Below, in pieces: positions 1 through 35,100 of a stretch of 64,000 bases of DNA; within the stretch, counting starts at the first letter, position 1; the number at the start of each line of letters is the position of its first letter. Position numbers and translations under genes: made by a program. Source of the DNA: Ephydatia muelleri (lineage: Eukaryota > Porifera > Demospongiae > Spongillida > Spongillidae); the NCBI GenBank assembly GCA_013339895.1, contig JABACO010000006.1, positions 4,760,711-4,824,710 on the forward strand, read 5' to 3'. A model generated the notes under the pieces. That model made no database searches. It was not told the origin of the DNA and saw only the letters and a program-made list of their open reading frames with translations.

Positions 1-26
1 TGATTAGGTTGTCTTGCTTCACATAC

Positions 27-1633
27 CTTGACCCCCAAGTTTATTCGTATCATTGAATAATCTATCTTCTGTGTTTGTATTGTTCAGAGGGTCACTAATG
101 TTTCTGCCAAGATGCAAGCAACAATCAATTTAAAAAGAAACACAATTGCTTACGTCTCAGTTTCCCAAAGAGGTACACAGTAGCTGTTTTGGGACTGCTC
201 CCATCCCTCCATCAGGGGAATTACTGTATGAAGAGGCTCGGTCTACATCCTGACACAATACGCCACTTTGCTGTGGCCTACCTATGTTGTCGGTCACTGC
301 CACTCCCCCTCTACCCACACAGTTTCTCAGAGACACTCCCACACTGTAGGTGCCATTTTTTACCACGCCCACTACAATGGCCGATGTGGCAGTGCTTGTG
401 GTGACAATGCACCCAGGACCTGTGCAGGTGATGGTGGCTTCCTGGCCAAGAGGAATGTCTGGAGCCACTGGGGCCGGCAGCTGCATGCCAAGGGGAAGAA
501 TGGTGGTTACTGGAACGTCACTGGGCCAATACTAGCCTTCCAAGTGACCTTGATCTGTGATGGGTTTGAGCATGGAGGATTAAACACCACAGGATCTGGT
601 GCTAGGGCGAGAAGAGAAGCGAGTAACCCTCTGACGTGATGTCATTATAAGTGAGGAATTAAAAGAAGACCATACATATCGCTGTTCTGCTGCCTATTTA
701 GATAGAAAAAACACACTTACTTCTTCCTGGGACCTTCACTGGGATCACCAGAGGTGGACTGGACCCTGCACAGTTCACAACCTTCACATGCACGTCATAA
801 GACACATTCACACCCAGCCCAGATAGATCACAAGATGTCACATTAGCTGGCAGATAGGAGCACAGGAGACCCAGCTGTGGACTGGACACATTGTAGTACA
901 GACCAGGGTCACCACAGGTGTTCCCAGAGGGGAACCAGTGAACAGTTAGAGACACACCCTTTGGACCCATACACGTGATGTTGGTTATGGGATATGATGA
1001 CATAATAGGAGCCGGTGGAACTGCAGGCGAACACTTCATCAATGCACATCTCGTAATTTTTCTGTACTTGCCATTGAATTCTTGGAAGAGAAGTGAGGCT
1101 ATATGAACTCCCGTATAGTTCTCGGTGTTGTCCGCACACTGCAGTACAGTTCCGACTATTTTTGCGGACACGATTACAGAAAGTACTGACGTCATCATCT
1201 TATACTCCACGCTTGCGGCCTTGAAATGCACCACAAACATGACCATGCTGTTGTTAACGAGCGCTATGGTGTCATTTACAAGGGATGCATCAAGGGAGAA
1301 CACTGTAGACGGCGATGTACTAGAACTGGTCCATGACTGGACCGTGGTACCGTTGGTGGTACACGTCACCACAAGCTGATCTCCCAGGCAGTAGGTAGGG
1401 GGACACTGCGGGTCGAGGTGACGTCCTGGACCATTGGTATGGAGAATCACGTCTGTTCAAATGGGGTAGGAGGGGGCGACAACTGTAGTGATGGGTACTC
1501 GACATGTGTGTAGTCAGTGATGCGGCCACGATGCACGGATACATAAGGACTGCGAGGTCGAACATTTATATTAGTTACCTGCACACTTCTCGCGAAAAAG
1601 TACGAGTCCAAACAGCAAAATCAATTTGTACAT
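27..1633 (-). CDS. secreted/receptor Ig-FN3-like protein, 5' part (partial at left edge)
   Basis: Four exons can be joined with matching phase 1 junctions: 1579-1633 (ATG at 1633), 721-1452, 282-509 and 27-68. Exon 1 encodes a signal peptide (MYKLILLFGLVLFREKCA), and the joined frame passes directly into exon 2. Exon 2 is a Cys-rich Ig/FN3-like ectodomain: a YCLGDQLVVTC strand, a later VLQCADNTE strand, then a PPAPIMSSYP linker and a second beta-domain with NVSYDVHVKVVNC. Exon 3 is a similar domain (PLGQEATITC ... GTYSVGVSLRNC). Exon 4 is a 42 nt linker. N-glycosylation sequons are frequent. The symmetrical 1-1 exons are typical of shuffled extracellular domains; a transmembrane segment and tail would lie beyond the left edge. 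An extra intron inside exon 2 just before the PPAPIM linker is possible, because a CAG acceptor is present there. The exact ligand or role is not recognisable. Confidence 0.6.
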
Positions 1634-1681
1634 GTCCACTTCAGCCAGATTGTCAAGCTTAGATAGCGAAGTCTACTCCAC

Positions 1682-1689
1682 TATATATA
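1682..1689 (-). promoter_or_regulatory. candidate TATA box of the Ig/FN3-like gene
   Basis: TATATATA lies about 50 bp upstream of the signal-peptide ATG at 1633 on the minus strand. That spacing would give a very short 5' UTR. The local DNA is AT-rich, so chance is a real alternative. Confidence 0.3.
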
Positions 1690-1699
1690 GCTTGAAAAT

Positions 1700-4600
1700 T
1701 AATCATTACACTGTACCAATCATCTCAATGATGTAATTTTTAAAACTATCGAATGAATAATTATAGCAAGAGATAGTACTAAACAGATTAACATTGAATT
1801 TGTCCGCTCAAGTTAGTTGCTGGTATGGCAGATATTAAATTCTGACGAACGAGGCAAACACCCATCGCACACATCAAAGCATGTTGCATCAATTTGTGAC
1901 GAGCGCGGCTCCAGTCTAAACCTGCAGTTTTATATATAGTGCACCTGCCTCCATAATCAAGTGTGGCACATTCAGTTTGCACAGTAGTTGTGTTATGAGA
2001 TCATTTAATTTTAATAAGGGAATACAAAACTAAGCATCAAATATATACATTTCATTGTCATAACCTTCTTTGTTAGCTATTTTAAGTAGAGCAAGTTAAG
2101 TTTCAAGTCTTTCCTGTAAACTATATATGATAGAGGCAAGACTAGTGTATATAATACGCTGCTCAGTGTGAGGGCACATAAAATTACACGTATTGTACTA
2201 TCCTAAACTGGCTGCATTACTGTACAGACGATTTTCCAGGGTTATATTACACAATATGTACACAAAAAAAGGAAGGAAACGCTGAAGTTGTCTTTGAATT
2301 TTATTTACATACCTTGAGCGGTACTTCTTTCATTTTACTCTTTTGCACTTCATTCTCATGGTCATTGCTGTCTAAACTATCTATGGCTCTTCAAGAGGTC
2401 TCCAGCTTATATCCCATACTTATATTCACAGCTTTCCCTGAATACCTGGGTCTATTTTTAGCTTTGGAGTCAAATCTATATCTTTACCAAGAAGAGTCCT
2501 TGTCTAGGACCAATCTTATATAAATCTGATCAGAGCTTAGCTTTTGATGGCTTAAGTGTTGCCCGGACACATCTTGCATTACGGATGGACTACTTAATAT
2601 CCAGTAGTGTCACCCATGGGGGCTTTTGAATTGTTGCTTGATTGTAGAAGTATTTCAGGAGTCTGTCCCACTCTGGACTTAGTCACTTAGCATTAGGGTG
2701 TTCACGAGTGTACCTTGTAAGATATTGTTGTGCATCAAAATTGGTATATACAAGACTGGCGGTGTGCAGCTGCACAGCAAAACACTACACACCCACAATC
2801 CATTACTGATAATTATAACACAAAGTGTACCATCACAACTCGACACAGAATGTGTCACTCCAGACTTTCATGGTGGGGAAGATACATTCCTTCATAAGCT
2901 ATGCCTTTTTGAGCTCCCCGCGCTACAATACAGCAATACAGTAGTGTGGTTCTGATCTTTATCACACAAACTGACTTCACTTGTAGCTGTTATTACAGGC
3001 TATAGACCCTTTTCATGTGTCATGTGACCGGTGTCAAACAATATAAATTATATACACACGTCCGCCATGTTGGTGCACAGCTTTTATGGAAATATCACTT
3101 TCCATATGTAGAAGCGGATTTTGAAATTCATACTCTTTGCGATAAGCAGCCTGCTCCCTTGATTGTAACTCTCAAACACGAGTAGAACGCATTCCTGTGT
3201 GTTGTGTCCACATGTTTACAAATATCCCCAGATAGCAAGTTAAACAGAGTGTTAAAAAAAAAACCTTATGTGGGAGCCGCTATATAAAAACACTCCTAGC
3301 TACTTCAAAGATTAGATGAGTTTTGAAATATGTACATGAAAAATAATTATACATTCAACACTGTGCAGAGGCCACGATGGGATCCATGGATTATGAGATA
3401 AGGTCTTATTTGGAAAAGAAGTGAAGCTTCGAATCTATGTGAGGGAGTTCAAGTGAGCTGACAAGCTCATCTATACGTATTGCCTACATGTCAACAGAAT
3501 ATTAGACAACAGGCTCTGCTGCATCAATCTCCAATGCAATTTCAGGTTGATCTTAGCCATACAATGTGTAGGCCTACATGCAGGTCACGCACACACACAT
3601 ATACAGACTTCAATGTATGTGTTTTATGAGTTGTGATTATTATATATACACAGACCAGAGGCACTTCATTTCTATTTATTCTTGCAGAAATCTCTTTCTT
3701 GTAGAACGATACCATGCCACTCTGTGACATCATATGTTTTACCTCCTCTCTCTGGATGCACACGCACATGTGCTTACGATTCACTCGTAAATATGGCAGA
3801 ACATCTTCCAACTTTGAGTCAATTGAAAATCATCCACTGTATCCATGCATCAGAATGTTAAGGAAGATGATATAAACTTGAAGCAGACTTGGAACAAATG
3901 AGTAGCTGTTCTAGAGGAACTGAAACAACTTGTAAAGGCAGTAAACACTTCTAACAAGAAAGTGTACAGCATTGAGGGTTCAAGCTATAAGAGCAGTGCA
4001 TCGAAAGCATGATTTGTTGCAACTTGCAGTCTGATTTTATTTGTAGAAATGGGAATATTATACTAAAGAAATATCTATACGTAAGATCTGCATACACTGT
4101 AACAATTATAATAGGTGATGTGTAAAGATAAATAACGCACAAGCTTAAATAAAGCAGATTCAGAAGAAAATAATTGTGGAAAAAGATGTAAACAGAAACG
4201 ACTGAAATGATAAAAAAAGAATGTTTTCAAGATAACCGCTTTAACCAACTCTGCCATCTGTCCAAGGTGCAATTATTTTCACTTTTAGATAGTACGAGCC
4301 ACGTATGCAATATACATAATGCTATCTATAGATTACCTGTTCAATGTCTTTTGAGTTTTATTTTTGATGGTGGTATCCATTTTTGTTCTGCTGGACTTGA
4401 AAAGAAACGGCTAGAATGATTGTGTTATGGGAAAAGTTTTATCCTTCAAAAGCCTTAGGGTATTAGCAAGTTTAGAATGAATTAATCAAAGTAATGCAAA
4501 TCATCTGTGTGACAAAAGGGGTCTATTGATGACGACACTTAGTGTCATTGATATAATTATGGTGGATGTGGTTCTGGGTGTTTAGAACATCTCCAACATG

Positions 4601-4940
4601 CAAGTCTGAGTAGCCATTTGTATATCAGAGATCAATAATGTGTATAAGAGTCTGAAATCCATACCCCGAACAAAACATGCATGCGGAACAAAAATTACAT
4701 CTGTAAGATTACCTCCCTGATAATTAGGGTCTGATAATTAAGGCTATCATACTGTATTACGCTTCCAATACCCAAATGAGTCATAACACCTCACAGAGTT
4801 AACACTGACTCTTTTTTTTTTTTTTTGGATGGCGTAGGGAGTGAGCCACACTCTCAGTGAACCATCCAGTCCTAAGTTCTAACATCATGACAATATATAA
4901 CTGCATACATTACAGCATCCACCCAGTATAACTATTACTA
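1700..4940. other. intergenic AT-rich DNA, no gene recognised
   Basis: This lies between the head of the Ig/FN3-like gene and the tail of the ankyrin-Roco gene. Only short unconserved open frames are present, with no recognisable motif, structured repeat or RNA gene. A T16 homopolymer occurs near 4811-4826. Confidence 0.5.
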
Positions 4941-4947
4941 TGGAGTT

Positions 4948-27888
<22,941 letters not shown>

Positions 27889-27889
27889 C

Positions 27890-28640
27890 TACAGCAATAC
27901 AACAATGTCAAGGCAGCAATTGGTTTCTGGACAGAGCATCCCTGTATGGGTTCTGCTATCCAAGCTAAACTAAACTTGTAGGATATGCCCTTAAGACAAT
28001 CCCTGAAAATTTGTACATTTGGTAGTTACAGGGTACGAGTCCTTGTTGGACTAAGCCATAATGTATGATACAGGTTAATTTTGCGTGCACATGTTGGTTG
28101 AAACGTTTTCTGCACAGAAAGTACGTGTAGGTGTATCAGATAAGATGATACGTACCTTTCAAAGTGGTCTCTGCAGATGAAAAGATGATCGAAGTACAAT
28201 GCGGTTCAAATTAAGGGTGCATGTCTAAACTATTTTAGACAAGATGCATGCATTAAATCAGAGATATTATATATTATCTCTGATAAAATAAGAGCACAAT
28301 GTGGCAAAACTATCAGTGGTCTCAAGGTCTCTCCTAATAATCTCTAATGTGATTTGTTATGCCAATCTAACAAAAGTTCACCTCCATCATTCTCTGTTGG
28401 GATGAGTCATTTGAATATTTGTGTTTGTGCATCACCACTTCACCGAACACCTGTAACAACTACTCAGTGGAAGCTGCTTCTAAAGTTTAGCGTATATTCT
28501 ATTTGGATATGTAGTATGGTGGCTAAGATAAAAGCAGACTTTGTGCAGCTCCTGTTAGGTTACCGCCAGCCAAGGATCCGTTTTAGACTGATTGTGCTCG
28601 GCCCCTCAGTTCATTCTCGTCATATTGTATGATAGTGTTT
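27890..28640. other. stretch upstream of the first recognised ankyrin exon
   Basis: No exon with a convincing initiator is visible. It may contain the Roco promoter or 5' exon. Confidence 0.35.
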
Positions 28641-28841
28641 TACCTCTTTACCTTTAGTACCCCCCCCCCCCCCCCCCCCCCCTCCCCCCCTACTTTCGCG
28701 GGATGGTATGCAATCACAATCAATCAACAACTTATCAACACTGTAGCTCGCGGAACATTAAAAATTGGCATCATCTCTCAGTACTGGTCCATCACTATAT
28801 GGATACTGCTCAGCAATGTGCTTCAATATATTTGAAAAGTG

Positions 28842-29335
28842 CTAGGGCCTCCGAACCTTTGTTATATGTAACAAAAAGCTTCGAATGCATAGTTCGCTCC
28901 TCTCGCATGAGCTCCACATTGCTTCGACCCCTTGCGTGTGTGTGCACCTGAAATGGGATCAACAAAGTGCAGAGAATGATTAACTGTTTGGTGGGCTAAT
29001 CCTGTGGTCGCAGACAGCTGATTCCACTCATCGCTGTAAACAATGCTTCCAGGGCAAATGTATTGCGCAATTAACGGTAGAAGAGTGTTGGCATCTCGCG
29101 TCGCTGAACATTGCACTTCCACCAGAAAACACTCCCCAGACACTCTCTCGATTCCTCCGAACACCCAATGCCCGTCAACCTGTCTTCCTCGATTGTATTT
29201 TCTTCTGCCGAATTTACTCTCATCAATTTCTACCTCAATTCCTGGTCCACCGATCACAGCAGGATGATCTATGAAGTACTGCGCACATACATCACGTATA
29301 AAATTGTACCAATCAATGGAAGTCTTGTTTGATAT
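28842..29335 (-). pseudogene. Merlin transposase, catalytic exon (frameshifted)
   Basis: An acceptor at 29336 opens a frame with IDWYNFIRDVC, then EVEIDESKFGRRKYNRGR (first catalytic Asp), HWVFGGIER, IVYSDEW (second Asp) and VNHSLHFVDP. The third acidic residue lies in HTQGVEAMW, which is one frame away because of a length change in the CACACACA run near 28945. It ends at TAG 28842. The domain order and motifs fit the DDE_Tnp_IS1595 family used by eukaryotic Merlin elements. The frameshift could be a sequencing error. Confidence 0.75.
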
Positions 29336-29529
29336 CTACATACGAAGGGGTAAAAAAGTTTTTAATTTACAGCTTCCTATCTGCTATAGCTTACAGAGAG
29401 TTCTGCTGCCATTTTGCCTACTGCTGTCTTCGTAGACCAATTAAAGATGAATAATTCTCAGGATTGTGCAATTTCAAGGTGACTACCTGGATACAAAAAC
29501 GATTTTGTGTTTTTAATTTTTACCTTCAA

Positions 29530-29790
29530 AAGATGTTCCAACACGTATGGATACCTCCTTCCTACAACCTTTTCTAAGGCAACGCCACGCTAAGCCTTCT
29601 GGGCCTGAACCTCTATTAGCCAGGTTTATATCCCTCCCATAGCGGGGACATTGTTTGCTGTTAGAAATGAGATGGTGTCTTTGGCACCAGTGTACAGTTG
29701 ATCACCCATTGGACACAGCCACACAAAGATCGCCATAGGAGATATTTCCGACCAGCCACGAAGGCAGCATAGCTTGCGCCATAATGCTCC
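29530..29790 (-). pseudogene. Merlin transposase N-terminal zinc-ribbon exon
   Basis: Minus frame HWCQRHHLISNSKQCPRYGR, then INLANRGSGPEGLAWRC and RKGCRRRYPYVL. This is the usual IS1595/Merlin N-terminal zinc ribbon (CPxCG ... WRC...C), except that the second Cys reads Tyr (CPRY). Splicing to the catalytic exon is inferred. Confidence 0.55.
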
Positions 29791-29987
29791 GATACATAAA
29801 GAGTGGTCTAAGCATTAAACGCTATAGTTTATATACTCATTTTGGCGAGATGATGCCAAATTTTAATGTCCCGCGAGCTACAGTGTTGATAAGTTGTTGA
29901 TTGATTGTGATTGCATACCATCCCGCGAAAGTAGGGGGGGGGGGGGGGGGGTACTAAAGGTAAAAGGGGGTGCCTAAACTACACAGC

Positions 29988-30078
29988 AACCCAATTTTAA
30001 TGTCCCGCGAGCTACAGTATTGATAAGGTGTTGATTGATTGTGATTGCATACCATCCCGCGAAAGTGGGGCCTAAATT
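29988..30078. repeat. solitary extra Merlin terminal repeat
   Basis: A second copy of the right inverted end ('tgtcccgcgagctacagtat' through 'ccatcccgcgaaagtgggg') directly follows the complete element, so it is either a nested insertion or a tandem terminal duplication. Confidence 0.7.
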
Positions 30079-30084
30079 AAACTA

Positions 30085-30860
30085 CACAACAACCGATTAA
30101 TTTGCATTTGCACATCCTGCTTTTTTTTTGTGAACTCACCCTTCCTTTTGCCATCGAAGTGTTCCTTCCTTCCCTTCATTCAATCACCAACTTGTTTGCA
30201 CTAGTCAATACCGTATTAGCTAGAATGGGGGGAGGCGTGAATACATAATTGGAAAATCTCGTGCGCCAACTGAATCAGCACGCGTGATCGCACCTATATT
30301 AGGAACGCTTGAATATTAGAAGTCACAAGGTAATGAAGTCGATAGGCGAATAAAGATTCATGTACTGTTTCTCGATATGCTATCAAGCCGCTTTGTAACG
30401 ATAGAAAAATATCAGTTTCGACCATTTTTGTGGGGTGAATTCGCTGTTATAGAAGTGCTGTTCTCTTAATTTTTGTGTATGTAATGCTATAGTTCGGCAT
30501 TTAGCATCTTCAGAAACTCAGAAACCTCCCTGCATATGCGAACCTAATAATTATCAGCAGATACCTATCTGGATACGTAACCATGAATGCTAAAGTCCGG
30601 ATCCTAAAGCTAATCCTGGTGTCACAATTACGCTAATGCTGGCTTCAGGTTCATCTACCTAGAACGCTTGGATGCTAAAAAAAAAAAACGTCTTCCTGTT
30701 GTGCTGTCGTAAACCCCTCAGATCATTCATAAATGAAACCAAATTGTCTTCATACCCTATGGCTTTGGTGCCATACGCTTCCTATCACCTCACTGAGGTG
30801 AAACCTTGACATATGCACTCAGCTAGCATCAGAAGAAATGTGGTGGTGGGGGTGGGGGGG
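30085..30860. other. no gene recognised
   Basis: Unique-looking AT-rich sequence. It ends in a G-rich run (30841-30867) at the junction with the ATPase duplicate. Confidence 0.5.
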
Positions 30861-31552
30861 GGGGGGGTGAACGGATCATGAAGAGCTTCCTCAAGCTGAC
30901 TCCAGCGATACGTAAGGACCCACAAGGGAACTGGAGCTCCATTGACTGTGGCCATAACTAACCTTGGACTTGTAAAGTACCTGAGCCACAGCGCACTAGC
31001 TTGAAGAACTTATACTTATGTAGATTAGCACCAAACTATATTAAAGTGTGGGGAATAAAGCAATTCCTACTGGGATTTGAACTTAGATTAGCATTATGTG
31101 ACCTACCATCTGGGAGCGAGCATTGCTTTATTTACTCCTTTTACATTACAACTGTCTTCACTTGGTCATTGCATTGTGGTAATGCCGCTTAAATGTGAAT
31201 ACTCCAACAAAGAGTTGTTGTGCAGGGTTCAGGTGCAATGATTTTCCATTTAGTGCCTGCCAGAGCTGAGAAGGGGAAGAAGGGGACTAGGGGGAAGGGA
31301 GTTAGGAGAGACCAGGGGGAAGGGGGGTTGCATGTAGGAAGGGATCAGGAGGAAGGGGGTCAAGAGGGGAGTATGAGGGAGGTTGGAGGAGGACATCAGG
31401 AATACATTAACTGTTCAGATTATCACAAATGCTCAAATTGACAACAGCTCTCTCACAGGTGAGTCTGAGCCACAGTCGAGGAATGCTCACTCCAGCAATC
31501 CTAACCCTCTGGAGTCCAAGAATATGGCTTTCTTCTCTACTGATGCTGTGGA

Positions 31553-31554
<2 letters not shown>

Positions 31555-31649
<95 letters not shown>

Positions 31650-31656
31650 TGTGTGT

Positions 31657-31694
<38 letters not shown>
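31555..31694. repeat. (GT)n microsatellite
   Basis: About 140 bp, directly after the exon-8-like segment, at the same place as in the main ATPase gene. Confidence 0.9.
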
Positions 31695-31858
31695 ATATGT
31701 GTGTGTGCATAGGTGTGTGTACCTAGATGTATTGTCAGCGCATATGTGTGTGTGTACATGCATGCATGTGTGACTATGCTGACCCTAACATTAGTGTGTG
31801 CACAGAGCAGCATCTACATGTGAATCATCACACCTTCACAGGTGTGCCTCACCCTGAC

Positions 31859-32009
31859 TGCCCTCCCTCCCTCCCTCCCTCCCTACATCCCTCCCTCCCT
31901 CCCTCCCTCCCTCCCTCCCTCCCTCCCTACATCCCTCCCTCCCTCCCTCCCTCCCTCCCTCCCTCCCTACATCCCTCCCTCCCTCCCTCCCTCCCTCCCT
32001 CCCTCCCTC
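31859..32009. repeat. (CCCT)n microsatellite, left part
   Basis: CCCT repeat with a few CTACAT interruptions. It continues at 36403 on the other side of the gypsy insertion. Confidence 0.9.
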
Positions 32010-32127
32010 TGTTATGTTCTAAGAGAGCTCTCACAAAGACAACCATGACTATTACAAAAGAGCATAATGCAATCGCAATGCGCATGCGCGTACAGATATG
32101 CATATACATATACAATAAGATACTACA
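32010..32127 (-). repeat. 3' LTR of the gypsy element
   Basis: 118 bp. It differs from the 5' LTR by a single inserted base. It is preceded in element sense by the polypurine tract at about 32128-32147. Confidence 0.85.
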
Positions 32128-32154
32128 GTTTCCTCCCCCCTAAAATTCAGACAT

Positions 32155-35100
32155 TCAGAGCTCTTCAATGAGGCGCCGCGGAGGCCTTGATGGCCTAGTA
32201 GAGTGTCTCCTAGGTGGTGACATGTGGCTCTCCTGAGTTGTGCCAGTGGTATCAGTTTCCGGCCCAACAATGCCTCTGGTGCCAGTGGTACCAGTTTCTG
32301 GCCTGCCAATGTCTCTAGTCTTCTCAACAGTCCTTCCTAGGCTAGATCTTGGCTGTAAATCAGACCCCGGTGGACCAGTTGTTGTAACATCTGTCGCTTC
32401 CTGTTGTGCTGCTCTTGGCTGAGTATTTCCTTGCAATGGTGTCAGTGGCTTCCTTGTTGTACATGGATCAAACTGCTCTGTGACATCTGTAGTCTCTTGT
32501 GGTACATCAGGGAAGTCCTGTACCAATGATTCAGACCGACTCAGTAAATGATCAACATGTACTTTCCTCTGTGAGCCCCCTTGAGTGCTGACAGTGTAGT
32601 GCAAAAGACCAACTGTTGACAGTATGGTACCTGGCATCCACTTGTAGGGAGCATTTGGTCGGAAATCTCTGATCCACACACGTGCACCTGGAATAAACAA
32701 TCGTGGGACAGGTAGTCCTTCCTGTGGTTGCAACTGCTCTCTAACCCTCTCACTCATACAAGGTAAGACGAACGACAGTCGGGTACGAAGAGCACGTCCA
32801 AATACAATTTGAGCTGGTGATCTCCCAGTGGTGGAATGAGGAACATTGCGGTATGTACGCAAAAATTCAGACAAGGAAACCCCAACTCGTACGTCCCAAT
32901 TCTGCTTTGACAGCCACTGTTTGACATTCTTCACCATGTTCTCAGCTAGTCCATTCGTTGATGGATGATAAGGAGCTGATCGTCTGTGGAGAACGCCGTT
33001 ATGTGCCAAGTACTCAGAAAATTCTTTTGATGTGAATTGTGGACCATTGTCGGAGACCAGAATTCGAGGAAAACCATGTGTCGCAAAGATGTCCTGCATC
33101 ACTTCAATGGTATACTGAGAAGTCGTGGACGACATGACTCTAACTTCAGGCCATTTGCTATAAGCATCTACCATCACCAAAAAATGTCTCTTATTCCATT
33201 CCCCAAAATCCACATGGACCCGGTCCCATGGTGCACTTGGATACTGCCAAGGATGACGTGGTGCTAACTCCGGCATCGATGCTACCCTTTTGCATTGATC
33301 GCAAGAAGCCGCCAAGTCTTCTATATCTTTGTCTAACTCAGGCCACCATATATAGCTTCTTGCTAGTGCTTTCATTCTACTGATACCTATGTGACCTTGG
33401 TGTAATTCTTCAAGCAGTTTATGGCGCAAAGATTTGGGTATAATCACCCGCTGACCCCACAGCAAACAATCATCCTGACAGCTCAACTCATTCTGTCTCC
33501 TGAAATATGGCTTGTAACTTTCTGCCAGAGATGAAGGCCATTTACCATGACGAACAAATTGAAGTACAGTTGACAAGTCCTTGTCTGTTCTAGTGCCCTT
33601 AGAAATATCTGTAGCAGTCACTGGTAGTGAAGACACGTCCATAGCTAAGATGTCATTGCCCTTGGCTACTGTTGCCTGAGCTGGCAACCGTGACATACAG
33701 TCGGCACACACATTTTCTGACCCTGGAATATACTCAATTTTATACTGATATGCCCCTAATATTATTGCCCATCTCTGCATACGTGCTGCAGCTAGTGTCG
33801 GAATGCCTTTGTCATGCCCAAAAATGGTGCACAATGGTTTATGGTCTGTAACCAATACAAACTCTCTGCCGTAAACATACTGATGAAACTTTTTTACCGC
33901 AAAAACAATGGCTAGTGCCTCCCGTTCTATTTGGGCATACTTCATTTCTGCCTGTGACAATGTTCTAGAAGCATAAGCAATAGGTTTTTCTTGACCTCCT
34001 ATAACGTGCACTAAACAAGCACCAACACCATATGATGATGCGTCACAGTAAACCTTTACCGGCTTTTCAACATCATAGTGCACTAAAGTAACGACCTCAC
34101 ACACCAACCTCTTAGCTTCTTTAAAGGCTTTCTCATGGCAAGCAGTCCATCCCCATTTTTCATCCTTCTTGAGCAACTGATATAAGGGGTGAAGCACACT
34201 AGACAACGCTGGCAAGAACCTTGCATTATAAGTCATCAATCCCAAAAAGGACTTTAATTCCGACTTGTTTCGCGGAACTGCAGCATTCTGAATTCCTTCT
34301 ACTCTCTCCTTGGTTGGTCTAATTCCTTCTGATGAGACGTTGTGACCCAGAAATTCCAGCGATTCTTGGAAAAATCTGCACTTTGGCAGATTCACACGTA
34401 ACCCATACTGCTGAAGACGTTGAAAAACAGCACGCAAATTCTGTTCATGCTGTTGCCTTGTTTTTCCGGTCACCAATATATCGTCCATGTAGTAGACGAC
34501 CTTCTTGCAGCCTTGCAACACCAGTGACATAGCCTTCTGCCACATGGCAGGGGCGGTAGCTATTCCAAAAGGTAAGCGGCAGTAGCGGAATAACCCCAAA
34601 TGTGTGTTGATCGTAAGAAGTGGTCTATGACTTTCAAGCACTTCCATCTGTTTATACGCTCGAGCCAGATCTATCTTTGAGAAGTATTCCCCTCCTGCTA
34701 AGGTGGAGAACATTTCGTCCACAGTAGGTAACGGAAAAGTCTTAGGACAGAGATGTGGATTAATAGTCATTTTGAAATCAGCACATATTCGAATATTGCC
34801 ATCCTTCTTTCTTGCAATGACAATAGGGGCTGCCCAGTCACTCCTTTCCACTGGCTCCAGCTCTCCCTCCTTGACTTGTTGCCTTATCATCTCTTCCACC
34901 TGTTCCCTTAATGCAAATGGCACTGGTCTGTACTTGCAAAACACCGGGACTGTGCCCTCTTTCAGTTGAATCTCAGCCTTGGTTCCTTTCAATAGCCCCA
35001 ACTTTTCATCCATTACATCCGGGAACTCGTTCAACAAGTTTACACTGTGGATAGCATGTATCCTGGAACTATCTGCTTTGTTACTCCTTAGCATTTTAGA

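Larger units (their letters stand above)
28646..29966 (-). mobile_element. Merlin-type DNA transposon
   Basis: Long inverted ends begin CTTTACCTTTAGTACCCC, pass through a poly-C (left) or poly-G (right) run, then share CTTTCGCGGGATGGTATGC, AATCACAATCAATCAACA and a 'tagctcgcgg' segment, about 120 bp in all. They bracket an IS1595/ISXO2-like (Merlin) transposase on the minus strand. Target duplications could not be fixed because of the homopolymers. Confidence 0.8.

Noticed and set aside
31406-31813. Long Cys/Val or His/Thr open frames over GT/CA repeats (also 23792, 39685, 50470, 54664, 55275 and 57393)
   Set aside because: Dinucleotide repeats lack stop codons in several frames, so these are artefacts.
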